Assembly (NCBI GenBank): GCA_945873855.1
Contig: CAMCEN010000001.1
Coordinates: forward strand, 1 to 64,000
Length of the DNA: 64,000 nt
Reading direction: 5' to 3'
Origin: an uncultured Campylobacter sp.
GTDB taxonomy: Bacteria > Campylobacterota > Campylobacteria > Campylobacterales > Campylobacteraceae
Positions 27,569-35,267 of the stretch are shown here, one piece after another (the first letter of the stretch is position 1; each line of letters starts with the position of its first letter). The translations under genes and the position numbers were made by a program. Under the pieces are notes generated by a model. That model saw only the letters and a list, made by a program, of their open reading frames with translations, was not told the DNA's origin and did not search any database.

Positions 27569-27574
27569 ATTTTA
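27569..27574 (-). promoter_or_regulatory. Likely -10 box for pilD operon
   Basis: TAAAAT on the minus strand preceded by GC, 28 bases upstream of the pilD ATG. Confidence 0.5.
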
Positions 27575-27614
27575 GCGAAATTTTTAAAAAATTTAGCAAA
27601 TAGTCTATGATTTT

Positions 27615-27995
27615 AGCTAGGAATTCTAGAATTCCTTACTATGTCATCCCCCCCCCCCAGCCCCTTTGGGGGATCTCTATATGGAATTCTAGAATTTGTT
27701 TTATATTTGCGTTTTTGGGGGTTAGGGGGTATTTTTAGTCTTAGGAATTCTAGAATTTCGTCATTGCGAGCGAAGCGAAGCAATCTCTAGAAATTCTAAA
27801 TTCATTCTTAGGGAATTCTAGATTTATTCTTGGGAATTCTAGTTTTTGCCGTAGGAATTCTAGAATTCCCTACTATGTCATCCCCCAGCTTGACCCGAGG
27901 ATCTCTATATGGAATTCTAGAATTCTCTGCGTCATTGCGAGGGAGCAAAGCGACCGAAGCAATCTCTAGGAATTCTAGATTTAGCCTTAGGAATT
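27615..27995. repeat. Composite cluster of A, B, C and F repeats
   Basis: Starts the stretch separating pilD from uppS. Contains family C at 27640-27677 (with an unusual run of 11 C at 27648-27658) and 27875-27907, family B at 27759-27788 and 27930-27968, family F at 27711-27737, and many family A sites. Reading frames crossing it only translate repeats. No gene is supported. Confidence 0.85.
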
Positions 27996-28580
27996 TTAGA
28001 TTTTCTGGGGGTTATGGGGTGATTGTTTATTATCTTTTCTATTTACAATAAAAATCAAAAATATTGTAAAAAATATCATAAATAAAATAAAGTTATTAAA
28101 CTTCAATAAGCTGTTGTGTTTTTCTATTTGTGTATCAAAATTGTATTTTATATAAATATTGCCATCCATATCTTCAAGCTGGGCAATGAAATCAGGCAAT
28201 AGCTTATCACTTCTTGTGTAAATTTTTACTTTTTTATTTATAACTTTGTCATAAATATCTTTTTTATCCTTATAAATGCTTATTTTTTTGTATGAATTAT
28301 CATCTAAAATAAAAATCATAGTCCCAAGCGAACTTTTACTATCAAAAGACATTTTGCCCATTTTGCCATAAAATGTTTTTAATTCGCTTAGTGGTTTTGG
28401 CACATCTTGTATAAAAATAACAAAATAAGCTAATACAAAAACCCACAAAGATACTTGTAAGCAGATATTAACACCCCTAGCACTACTTTTTTTATCTATA
28501 AAAGGTCTATACCAAAATATAAGATAAAGATTTTTAAAACACTTTTGTAAATAAGTTTTTATAGATATATTTTGTTTCAT
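27996..28580 (-). CDS. AT-rich hypothetical membrane protein
   Basis: 194-aa protein from ATG 28580, chosen because AGGTG lies 5 bases upstream; the frame also opens 18 codons earlier at 28634. Two hydrophobic helices are visible: one near residues 41-59 (LQVSLWVFVLAYFVIFI) and one near the C-terminus (FILFMIFFTIFLIFIV). The soluble part between them is Lys/Asp-rich, as in a periplasmic domain. I recognise no family. Base composition is clearly more AT-rich than its neighbours, suggesting acquisition. The last codons are a family F repeat, so the original end may have been lost. It sits between pilD and uppS, which I recall as adjacent in C. jejuni. Confidence 0.6.
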   Translation of the reverse strand: MKQNISIKTYLQKCFKNLYLIFWYRPFIDKKSSARGVNICLQVSLWVFVLAYFVIFIQDVPKPLSELKTFYGKMGKMSFDSKSSLGTMIFILDDNSYKKISIYKDKKDIYDKVINKKVKIYTRSDKLLPDFIAQLEDMDGNIYIKYNFDTQIEKHNSLLKFNNFILFMIFFTIFLIFIVNRKDNKQSPHNPQKI

Positions 28581-28634
28581 TTCACCTATCCAATTTATTT
28601 TTATATCCAATATTTTAAACCAAAAAACCAACAT

Positions 28635-28984
28635 TTAAGCTTTTTATTTATAAAATAAAGCTTAATTTATTACTTAAATTATATAATTTAAGTAATATTA
28701 ACTTTAAAAATATTTAAATATTTAAATATTTTAAATTCTAAAATTTATCTTTTTTAATTTCTAATTTAAACTAAAATTAAAGCAAATTCTAGATTTTAAA
28801 AACTCTAAATTCTAAAATTCCTTAAATTCTAAAATTTAAACTAACTTTAAAAACACACAAATACCCAAAGTCTAAAATTCCTTAAATTCTAGAGTTTAAA
28901 CTAAAATTTAAATATAAATTCTAGAATTTAAACCCCTCAAAATATATAAATACCTAAATTCTAAAATTCCTTAAATTCTAGAAT
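28635..28984. other. Very AT-rich non-coding stretch
   Basis: Low-complexity DNA upstream of the membrane-protein gene, with runs such as TATTTAAATATTTAAATATT near 28709. It then holds degenerate family A sites of the form TTCTAAAATTCCTTAAATTC in a loose tandem at 28790-28985. No open frame of substance. Probably the promoter region of the gene at 27996-28580 plus decayed repeats. Confidence 0.6.
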
Positions 28985-29098
28985 TTAAGCACTTATTTTT
29001 ACTCCATCGCTTAGGGTTATCTCTCCAGCCTCGACTCTTTTTATTAGCTCGTTTATGACACTTTGTATTTGGAGCCAAACAAGGCGTACTATATCATC
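28985..29098 (-). pseudogene. C-terminal coding remnant, unidentified
   Basis: An uninterrupted minus-strand frame ends at TAA 28985-28987 and reads DDIVRLVWLQIQSVINEL followed by IKRVEAGEITLSDGVKISA. It has a regular helix-like pattern typical of real protein and unlike any repeat. Upstream it runs straight into a family C repeat at about 29091, so the rest of the gene seems to have been lost or displaced. Product unknown; a phage or plasmid origin is possible but unproven. Confidence 0.45.
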
Positions 29099-29215
29099 CC
29101 CCAGCTTGACTGGGGGATCTCATTAAATCGCCGTCATTGCGAGGGAGTAAAGCGACCGAAGCAATCTCTAGGAATTCTAGATTTATTCTAGGAATTCTAG
29201 ATTTTATTGTTAGAA
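29091..29215. repeat. Repeats C, B and A
   Basis: Family C at 29091-29121 (ATCCCCCA pairs with TGGGGGAT), family B at 29132-29168, then family A half-sites. Confidence 0.8.
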
Positions 29216-29234
29216 ATTCTAGATTTTTGCTCGC

Positions 29235-29321
29235 TTTAGTGGGGTAAGCCCCATTGCTCGCAAATTTTTGAGGGCTACGCCCTGAACCCTTAGGGGCTGC
29301 CGCCCCTAAAACTCCACTAAA
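29235..29321. repeat. Multi-hairpin element (outer stem with three inner hairpins)
   Basis: Outer stem TTTAGTGG (29235-29242) and CCACTAAA (29314-29321) encloses three hairpins: TGGGG/CCCCA (29240-29253), AGGGC/GCCCT (29271-29283) and TAGGGGC/GCCCCTA (29291-29308). The first overlaps the outer stem by three bases. Single copy in the window. Function unknown. Confidence 0.75.
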
Positions 29322-29532
29322 ATCTAGAATTCCTAGAGATTGCTCCCTCTGCTTTGCTCCCTCGCAATGACGCAGGGAATTCTAAATTCTTTGTGATGAG
29401 ATCCCAGGGTCAAGTTGGGGGATGACACAAGGCTTGGGAATTCTAGAATTCCTAGTCTATAAACGCAAAAAGCCACTAGGAATTCTAGAATTTCTTAATA
29501 AATTTGCCCAGGCATTCTAAAATTCCTAGCCC
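29322..29532. repeat. Repeats A, B and C downstream of uppS
   Basis: Inverted family B at 29335-29375, inverted family C at 29393-29430, and family A sites up to the uppS stop. No gene seen. Confidence 0.8.
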
Positions 29533-30210
29533 TTAAAGTCCACCAAAGCGTCTGTGCGTCTGCTCAAACTTAGCACAAATCTGCTCGCACTCTGCGCTTG
29601 TAAAATCAGGCCAAAGAGTAGGGCAAAATACCAGCTCTGCGTAGCTTGCTTGCCAAAGCAAAAAGTTACTAAGCCTTTGTTCGCCACCTGTGCGAATGAG
29701 CAAATCCACATCGCCAAACTCCGCTGTATCAAGCGCTGCGCTAATATTATCCTCGCTAAACTCACTGTTATTTTTAGCCAGTTTCGCACAAGCCCTGCTT
29801 AGCTCGTCCCTTGCGCCGTAGTTTAGTGCTAGGACTAGATTTAGCCCGGTATTTGTCGCACTTAGGCTTTTTAGCTGCTGTATTTGCGCCCTTAAATCCG
29901 CATCAAAGACACTAATATCGCCTATGGTGTGAAATCTAATATTATTTTGTATAATCATCTGCTCTTTGCTTTTTAAAAATTTACTTAAAAGCTTCATTAA
30001 AAAATCCACCTCGCGCTGCGGTCTGCGCCAGTTTTCGGTGCTAAAAGCGTATAAACTAAGCGTTTTTATCCCACGCTTAGCCGCAAAAATCGCAATGTCC
30101 TCTACCACTCTAGCCCCAGCCTCGTGCCCAGCACTGCGCTCTAAAATATGCGCCTTTGCCCACCTGCCGTTGCCATCCATGATTATAGCTAGATGCTTTA
30201 GTTCGTTCAT
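29533..30210 (-). CDS. uppS: Undecaprenyl diphosphate synthase
   Basis: Cis-prenyltransferase (225 aa) making the C55 lipid carrier for peptidoglycan and surface glycans. Motifs: HLAIIMDGNGRWAK (catalytic Asp and the substrate-binding GNGRWA), STENWRRPQREV, LALNYGARDELSRA and DLLIRTGGEQRLSNFLLWQ with LVFCPTLWPDF. Slightly short but complete. It lies 9 bases after the preceding small gene and ends the glmU-coaBC-hypothetical-uppS operon. Confidence 0.96.
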   Translation of the reverse strand: MNELKHLAIIMDGNGRWAKAHILERSAGHEAGARVVEDIAIFAAKRGIKTLSLYAFSTENWRRPQREVDFLMKLLSKFLKSKEQMIIQNNIRFHTIGDISVFDADLRAQIQQLKSLSATNTGLNLVLALNYGARDELSRACAKLAKNNSEFSEDNISAALDTAEFGDVDLLIRTGGEQRLSNFLLWQASYAELVFCPTLWPDFTSAECEQICAKFEQTHRRFGGL

Positions 30211-30219
30211 TGCTTATTT

Positions 30220-30858
30220 TTATCCTTTAAAATCTAGTATATTTTTGCTAGCGGTGAAAAAAGGCTTGGTATCAGCCACCGCGGCTTTTACCTTTAGAGC
30301 CTTTGCTAGGGCTGCGCTTAAAGACGCATAGGGGCTTTGCGCCTCTACAATCTGCCCTGATTCAATGCTAATAATAATAGGCGCAAAAGAGCTAAAAAGC
30401 AAGTAAAGCTCGCATTTTGCGCCGTTTTTCCGTAGCTGAAAAAGGCAAAAAAGCTCATCATAAACAAAAGGCAAACTCACAATACCCTTTTGTAGTGCCA
30501 TAAGGCTCTCAAGCAAAGCATCAAAGCTAAGCGCATCATCGCAAAGCGCAAGGCGAGTTTTTAGCTCGTCAAACAAAAAATCAGTCTCGCCACTATCCAC
30601 GATACGCTCTATCCAGCCCTGCGCACCGCTTATATACACGCCTCTTTGGCGTTTTATGAGCTTGTTTATGTTTATTACTCCGCCTTGGTCTTTGCCGACA
30701 TTAGCAAAATATAGCTCGCCGATTTCTAGCTCTCTTTGGCTTTTTGTGCTTAGAATTCGCTTGCCAAAGCGTAGATTATACCGCCACCAGCTCGTTTTTT
30801 CAAGTACTTCAATGATGACTGGCAGACTTGCGTTTATTATAGTATTTGTCCCGCTCAT
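30220..30858 (-). CDS. Conserved hypothetical protein (Cj0823-like by position)
   Basis: 212-aa soluble protein with no signal peptide and no motif that I recognise. It begins TNTIINASLPVIIEVLEKTS, has a GELYFANVGKDQGGVININKL segment, and later predicted helices and strands. Its position between coaBC and uppS matches an uncharacterised gene at this place in C. jejuni, as I recall. It overlaps coaBC by 4 bp (ATGA) and precedes uppS by 9 bases, so it is cotranscribed. Confidence 0.7.
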   Translation of the reverse strand: MSGTNTIINASLPVIIEVLEKTSWWRYNLRFGKRILSTKSQRELEIGELYFANVGKDQGGVININKLIKRQRGVYISGAQGWIERIVDSGETDFLFDELKTRLALCDDALSFDALLESLMALQKGIVSLPFVYDELFCLFQLRKNGAKCELYLLFSSFAPIIISIESGQIVEAQSPYASLSAALAKALKVKAAVADTKPFFTASKNILDFKG

Positions 30859-32105
30859 AAATTCTCGCTTAAATTCTCACTTAAATTCTCACTAAGCCCC
30901 ACAATTTGAGCGGCTATTTCGTGCTTGCTAGCCATTTTTAGCATTTTTTGGCTATTTTTTGTGATAAAAAGCACCTCATTTTGCTCGCTGCCAAAGTAGT
31001 TTTGCGCTTTTAGCACATTTAGGCACACAGCATCTAAGGCTTTGTTTTCAAGCATATTTTTGGCTGAGCTAAGAGCGCTTTGCTCGTCCATTTCCATTTT
31101 AAAGCCGATTTTTTTACATTTAAGTTCTTTTAAAGAGCTTAAAATATCAATGTTTTCTTTTAGTTCTAGATTTAGATTTGCGCCTGATTTTTTGATTTTT
31201 CCCTTTGCTTTTTGTGATGGGATATAATCACTTATCGCTGCTGCCATCACGAGTAAATCATCTTTTGCTAGCTTTTTGTTTTTTAGGATTTCTAAGAGAT
31301 CAGCCGAGCTTTTGAAGCTAAGGAATTCTAGATTTTCCATGCTTTTTGGCAGGTTTTGAGCTGAGCTTATAAGCGTTACATCAAAGCCCCTTAGATAGTA
31401 GGCAAAGGCTAGGGCAAGCCCCATTTTTCCACTTGAGAGATTTGTAATAGCCCTAACATCATCAATCATCTCATAGCAAGCACCGGCTGTGATGATGACC
31501 TTAGGAATTCTAGAATTTGCGCTAGGAATTCTAGAATTCCCAGTAGGAATTCTAGAATTTGAGCTAAGCATTCTAGCAGCACTTAGTACTATGTCTTTTG
31601 GACTTGCTAAGGCTCCTTTACCGACATCTCCACAAGCTAGGGTTTTCTCGCAGCTTTCTACCACCACAAAGCCACGCTCTTTTAGCACTTTTAGTGAGTT
31701 TTGCGTGGCAGGATTTTCTAGCATTGCGGTGTTTGCTGCTGGGGCAATAAGCTTTGGCGCTCTGCAAGCAAGAATGCAGCTTAGCATAGCATTATCTGCT
31801 ATACCTAAGGCGATTTTGTTTATTGTATTTGCCGTGGCTGGTGCTATTATCATCAAATCGCATTTAGCATACTCAATATGCGCTAAAGGTTTATTATCTC
31901 CTACTAGCACGCATTCCCCGCTAAGTGCTTCAAAAGCTAGCGGCGAACAAAACTTCAAAGTCTGCTCGCTCATTGCCACACGCACCTTTGCGTTTGCAGT
32001 TTTAAGCAAACTTAAAATCTCAAAAGCCTTATAAAAACTAATGCTAGAACTCACACATAGCGTGATTTTAGTATCTTTTAGGTTTAGGAATTCTAGATTT
32101 AGCAT
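30855..32105 (-). CDS. coaBC: Bifunctional CoaBC (phosphopantothenoylcysteine synthase/decarboxylase)
   Basis: Makes 4'-phosphopantetheine for coenzyme A (416 aa). The N-terminal flavin decarboxylase (CoaC) shows APATANTINKIALGIADNAM and the PAANTAMLENPATQ substrate clamp. The C-terminal synthetase (CoaB) shows ITAGACYEMIDDVRAITNLSSGKMG and AAAISDYIPSQKAKGKIKK. Between the domains, about residues 180-200, three 7-residue units (NSRIPTG, NSRIPSA, NSRIPKV) are encoded by family A palindromes in frame. The N-terminus (LNLEFLN) also reads through a family A site, and the C-terminus has SENL three times from a 12-bp tandem repeat. Confidence 0.95.
   Translation of the reverse strand: MLNLEFLNLKDTKITLCVSSSISFYKAFEILSLLKTANAKVRVAMSEQTLKFCSPLAFEALSGECVLVGDNKPLAHIEYAKCDLMIIAPATANTINKIALGIADNAMLSCILACRAPKLIAPAANTAMLENPATQNSLKVLKERGFVVVESCEKTLACGDVGKGALASPKDIVLSAARMLSSNSRIPTGNSRIPSANSRIPKVIITAGACYEMIDDVRAITNLSSGKMGLALAFAYYLRGFDVTLISSAQNLPKSMENLEFLSFKSSADLLEILKNKKLAKDDLLVMAAAISDYIPSQKAKGKIKKSGANLNLELKENIDILSSLKELKCKKIGFKMEMDEQSALSSAKNMLENKALDAVCLNVLKAQNYFGSEQNEVLFITKNSQKMLKMASKHEIAAQIVGLSENLSENLSENL
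31497..31566. repeat. In-frame family A expansion inside coaBC
   Basis: Three consecutive 21-bp units, each containing GGAATTCTAGAATT, lie within the coding sequence and add 21 residues to the linker between CoaC and CoaB. Same period as the non-coding array at 1-84. Confidence 0.9.
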
Positions 32106-33421
32106 TATTTTTTACCAAATTTTTTCTCAAAATATCCAGCTATGTTTTGCTGTTTTGCTCTTGTGATTACTAGCTCGCCTTCGCTGCTATCTTTTGTTAC
32201 TACTGAACCAGCGGCGATTAAGGTATTATCAGCGATATTAATAGGTGCTACAAAGGCAGTATCTGAGCCTACAAAGACATTTTTGCCTATTATCGTGCGG
32301 TGCTTTTTAACGCCATCGTAGTTACATGTGATAGTCCCGCAGCCTATGTTTGTGCCAGAGTCTATTATGCAGTCGCCAAGGTAGCTTAGATGACCTGCTT
32401 TTACGCCATTTAGCGTGGCGTTTTTTAGCTCTACGAAGTTGCCGATATGAGTGTCTTTGATATTGCTTTTTGGGCGTAGGTGTGCATTTGGTCCTACATC
32501 GCTATTTTCTATTACTGAGCTTTCAATGACTGAGCCTGATTTTATCACGCTATTTTTGATGATACTTGCGCCTTTTATGACAACAGCACTTTCAATCTCG
32601 CATTCACCTTCAAATTTTGCCTGCGCATCTATATATATAGTATTTGGCAGGTGCATTATCACCCCAGCTCTCATCCATTTTTGGCGGATGAGAGCTAGCA
32701 TTTTATCTTGGGCAGCAGCTAGGGCGATTTTGTCATTTACGCCCATAAAATTTGTGCTATTAAGGCTTTTGCTACTTACTTTTGCGCCACTTTTGATAGC
32801 TAGGGCGATAGCATCAGTTAGGTAGTATTCTTTGCTTGCGTTTTGCTTATTTATTTGTGGCAAAAGCTCTTTTAAAATAGCGGTTTTAAAAGCATAAGCC
32901 CCACTATTACATAGTTTTATAGCTTTTTCATTCTCGCTAGCATCTTTTTCTTCTACGATTTTTTCTACTTTATTGTTTTTGATTACCACTCTGCCATAGC
33001 CAAAAGGATTTTCTAGCTCAAAAGCTCCCACGCAAACATCGCAAGGCTCATTAGCTAGGCTTTTAAGCTCGCTAGCAGTGATTAGTGGCATATCAGCGCA
33101 GGTTATAATAAGAGTGTCTTTGCTAACTTCACTCATCCCAGCCATGACAGCACCGGCTGTGCCTGGAAGGTTTTTTCTATCTTGGAGAGCAGTTTTTATC
33201 TCTTTGCCCATTTGGCTAGGGAATTCTAGATTTAAATGCTCTAAAATACGCTGGCTTTCAAAGCCAAGGATAACCACTACATTTTGACTGATTTCTAAGG
33301 CTGTATTTATGCTGTGATATAGCATGCTTTTGCCACAGATTTCGTGTAGGACTTTTGGCTTAGTGCTTTTCATGCGAGTGCCCTCGCCAGCTGCTAGTAT
33401 CATTACGCAAATATCGTTCAT
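32105..33421 (-). CDS. glmU: Bifunctional GlmU (UDP-GlcNAc synthesis)
   Basis: 438-aa enzyme with an N-terminal uridyltransferase (LAAGEGTRMKSTKPKVLHEI; TCADMPLI) and a C-terminal left-handed beta-helix acetyltransferase (hexapeptide repeats; GNFVELKNATLNG; CNYDGVKKHRT). It supplies UDP-GlcNAc for peptidoglycan and LPS. A family A half-site near 33219 encodes the NLEFPSQ stretch in the nucleotidyltransferase domain. It abuts coaBC (stop and start share one base). A GC-TAAAAT box lies 33 bases upstream. Confidence 0.96.
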   Translation of the reverse strand: MNDICVMILAAGEGTRMKSTKPKVLHEICGKSMLYHSINTALEISQNVVVILGFESQRILEHLNLEFPSQMGKEIKTALQDRKNLPGTAGAVMAGMSEVSKDTLIITCADMPLITASELKSLANEPCDVCVGAFELENPFGYGRVVIKNNKVEKIVEEKDASENEKAIKLCNSGAYAFKTAILKELLPQINKQNASKEYYLTDAIALAIKSGAKVSSKSLNSTNFMGVNDKIALAAAQDKMLALIRQKWMRAGVIMHLPNTIYIDAQAKFEGECEIESAVVIKGASIIKNSVIKSGSVIESSVIENSDVGPNAHLRPKSNIKDTHIGNFVELKNATLNGVKAGHLSYLGDCIIDSGTNIGCGTITCNYDGVKKHRTIIGKNVFVGSDTAFVAPINIADNTLIAAGSVVTKDSSEGELVITRAKQQNIAGYFEKKFGKK

Positions 33422-33453
33422 TTTATGCTCTTTTTTTGATTTTTAAAGGCGCG

Positions 33454-33459
33454 ATTTTA
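33454..33459 (-). promoter_or_regulatory. Likely -10 box for glmU operon
   Basis: TAAAAT on the minus strand preceded by GC, 33 bases upstream of the glmU ATG, divergent from fliP. Confidence 0.55.
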
Positions 33460-33532
33460 GCAAATATCAGCATAAATTTACTTTAATTTAGCTAATATTT
33501 TGGCTTTTAAATGTAATTTTTGGAAAAACGAT

Positions 33533-34261
33533 TTGAAAGCTTTTTTACTGATTATTTCGCTATTTGCTCTCTCTTTGGCAGCACCAACTGTGCCAACGAT
33601 AAATCTAAGTCTAAGTGCGCCTGATACGCCGTCCCAGCTAGTAACTAGCCTAAATGTGCTAATCATTTTAACCTTGCTTGCGCTTGCGCCTAGCCTTATT
33701 TTTATGATGACTAGCTTTTTGCGTATTATCATTGTCTTTAGCTTTTTGCGTCAGGCGATGGGAACACAGCAAATGCCACCAACAAATGTGCTAATCAGTC
33801 TAGCTCTCATTTTAAGCTTTTTTATAATGGAACCAGTGGGCAAGGCTAGCTATGAAGCTGGAATAAAGCCTTATTTAGAAGAAAAAATCGGCTATCAAGA
33901 GGCTTTTGAGCTTAGTGCAAAGCCTTTTAAAGAATTTATGGTGCGAAATACACGCGAGAAGGATTTGGCATTATTTTACCGCATTCGTGGCTTAGAAAAT
34001 CCAGCTACTATAGATGATATACCACTTAGCATCGCAATGCCTGCTTTTGTGGTTAGTGAGCTAAAAACTGCCTTTGAGATAGCGTTTTTGTTATATTTGC
34101 CCTTTTTGGTGATTGATATGATAATAAGCTCGGTTTTGATGGCTATGGGTATGATGATGCTACCACCTGTGATGATATCCTTGCCGTTTAAGCTGCTTAT
34201 TTTTGTGCTAGTGGATGGTTGGAATTTGCTTGTGGGTAATCTCATCGCTAGCTTTAAGTAA
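33533..34261 (+). CDS. fliP: Flagellar type III export protein FliP
   Basis: Core subunit of the flagellar export gate (242 aa from the preferred TTG). A signal-like N-terminus (LKAFLLIISLFALSLAAPT) is followed by FliP motifs: LAPSLIFMMTSFLRIIIVFSF, RQAMGTQQMPPTNVL and a C-terminal FLVIDMIISSVLMAMGMMMLPP. The frame also opens at TTG 33500, but 33533 has GGAA upstream and gives the normal signal peptide. Divergent from glmU. An E element begins just after its stop. Confidence 0.95.
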   Translation: MKAFLLIISLFALSLAAPTVPTINLSLSAPDTPSQLVTSLNVLIILTLLALAPSLIFMMTSFLRIIIVFSFLRQAMGTQQMPPTNVLISLALILSFFIMEPVGKASYEAGIKPYLEEKIGYQEAFELSAKPFKEFMVRNTREKDLALFYRIRGLENPATIDDIPLSIAMPAFVVSELKTAFEIAFLLYLPFLVIDMIISSVLMAMGMMMLPPVMISLPFKLLIFVLVDGWNLLVGNLIASFK

Positions 34262-34263
34262 GG

Positions 34264-34395
34264 AATTTTACTTCGCCTTGCGCGCCTATTAGGACAAAAT
34301 CTCTTAGGGCTTGCTTCGCTTGATGCACGCTACAGTGCGCCTGCGCTCGCTCGCCAGAGCTTTTGTCCTACTAGACGCACAATGCTCGTAAAATT
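34264..34395 (+). repeat. E-family structured repeat, copy E2
   Basis: Terminal arms AATTTTAC (34264-34271) and GTAAAATT (34388-34395) are perfect complements. Mid-stem GGACAAAA (34292-34299) pairs with TTTTGTCC (34361-34368), then CTCT/AGAG. The centre is GATGCAC with GTGCGCC. It starts 2 bases after the fliP stop. The stem sequences differ from E1, E3 and E4 while pairing is kept. Confidence 0.85.
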
Positions 34396-34428
34396 TAATG
34401 ATTTTAATAATTTAATAAAGGTAAAACA

Positions 34429-35025
34429 ATGAAAATATCGTGTAAAAAAGTAGATTTTAGCTGTGATAGCGAGCTTTTTGAGCTTTGTGAGAGCTTGGCA
34501 AATGCTGCTTTTCCACCTCATGAAATGCTCTTTCCTATTACTTTTAGCGAGTATAAAAGTGAGCATGAACTTTTAGCCTTTTATCAAAGTGATTTGCGTG
34601 ATGATATCATGGGATGCTGCGCTAGTGATGTGGATATAGGCGATGAGTTTATAGGATTTTGTGCTTTGGTGCTGCGAAGTAGCTTTGTTTACCTAGCGTT
34701 TTTTGCTCTTTGTGAGGATAAAAGAAATAAAGGTTATGGCGCAAGAATTCTAAAATATCTACAAAAAAAATACCAAAAGCCGGTAGTCTTAGAGGCTGAA
34801 AAGCCCTATATAGGTGCTAATGATTTAGCTCTTAGAGTGCGTAGAGCTGGCTTTTATACTCGCGCGGGCTTTGTTAGAGCAGGGTATAGTATAGCGTATT
34901 TTGATGAGATTTATGATATTTATTGCACTGAGTTTGATGATGGAATTTTGGCTGATTATAAGGCGATGTATGAGGACTTTGCTAGGCAAAAATCAGCTAA
35001 CTTTGAGCTAAAAAAAGATAACTAG
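34429..35025 (+). CDS. GNAT-type acetyltransferase
   Basis: 198-aa protein of the GNAT fold. The beta4-alpha3 region FVYLAFFALCEDKRNKGYGARILKYLQKKY contains the acetyl-CoA loop (R-N-K-G-Y-G). The N-terminal region has the FPPHEMLFP substrate-side segment. Related Campylobacter proteins are annotated simply as acetyltransferases; the acceptor is unknown. AAAGGT is 9 bases before the ATG. Not obviously part of an operon. Confidence 0.8.
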   Translation: MKISCKKVDFSCDSELFELCESLANAAFPPHEMLFPITFSEYKSEHELLAFYQSDLRDDIMGCCASDVDIGDEFIGFCALVLRSSFVYLAFFALCEDKRNKGYGARILKYLQKKYQKPVVLEAEKPYIGANDLALRVRRAGFYTRAGFVRAGYSIAYFDEIYDIYCTEFDDGILADYKAMYEDFARQKSANFELKKDN

Positions 35026-35026
35026 C

Positions 35027-35260
35027 TCGGAATTTTGGATGGAATTTTGACGGAATTTTGACGGAATTTTGACGGAATTTCTGCGATGACGGAATTTTGA
35101 CGGAATTTTGAACGAGATTGCTCCCTCTGCTTTGCTCCCTCGCAATGACGGAATTCCTGCAATGACGGAATTTTAGAATTCCCTAGAGATCATCGGATCA
35201 AGCTGGGTGATGACACAAGGCACAGAATTTTGAACTGAATTTTAGACGGAATTTTAAAGG
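35027..35260. repeat. GACGGAATTTT tandem array with B and C repeats
   Basis: A string of about 10-11 bp units GACGGAATTTT runs from 35030 to 35110 with an interposed GACGGAATTTCTGCGAT. An inverted family B copy follows (35113-35150), then a family C copy (35185-35220) and further GGAATTTTG units. It resembles degraded family A half-sites multiplied by slippage. No gene. Confidence 0.8.
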
Positions 35261-35267
35261 AAATAAA

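Noticed and set aside
27830-28051. 73-codon plus-strand frame
   Set aside because: It translates repeats A, B, C and F and overlaps the end of the supported minus-strand gene.
29235-29321. tRNA-like gene suggested by the cloverleaf layout
   Set aside because: No T-loop (TTCRA), D-loop or anticodon features; the hairpins are simple C/G stems.
31489-32034. 181-codon plus-strand frame opposite coaBC
   Set aside because: Opposite-strand shadow of coaBC; it includes the repeat expansion and has no recognisable domain.
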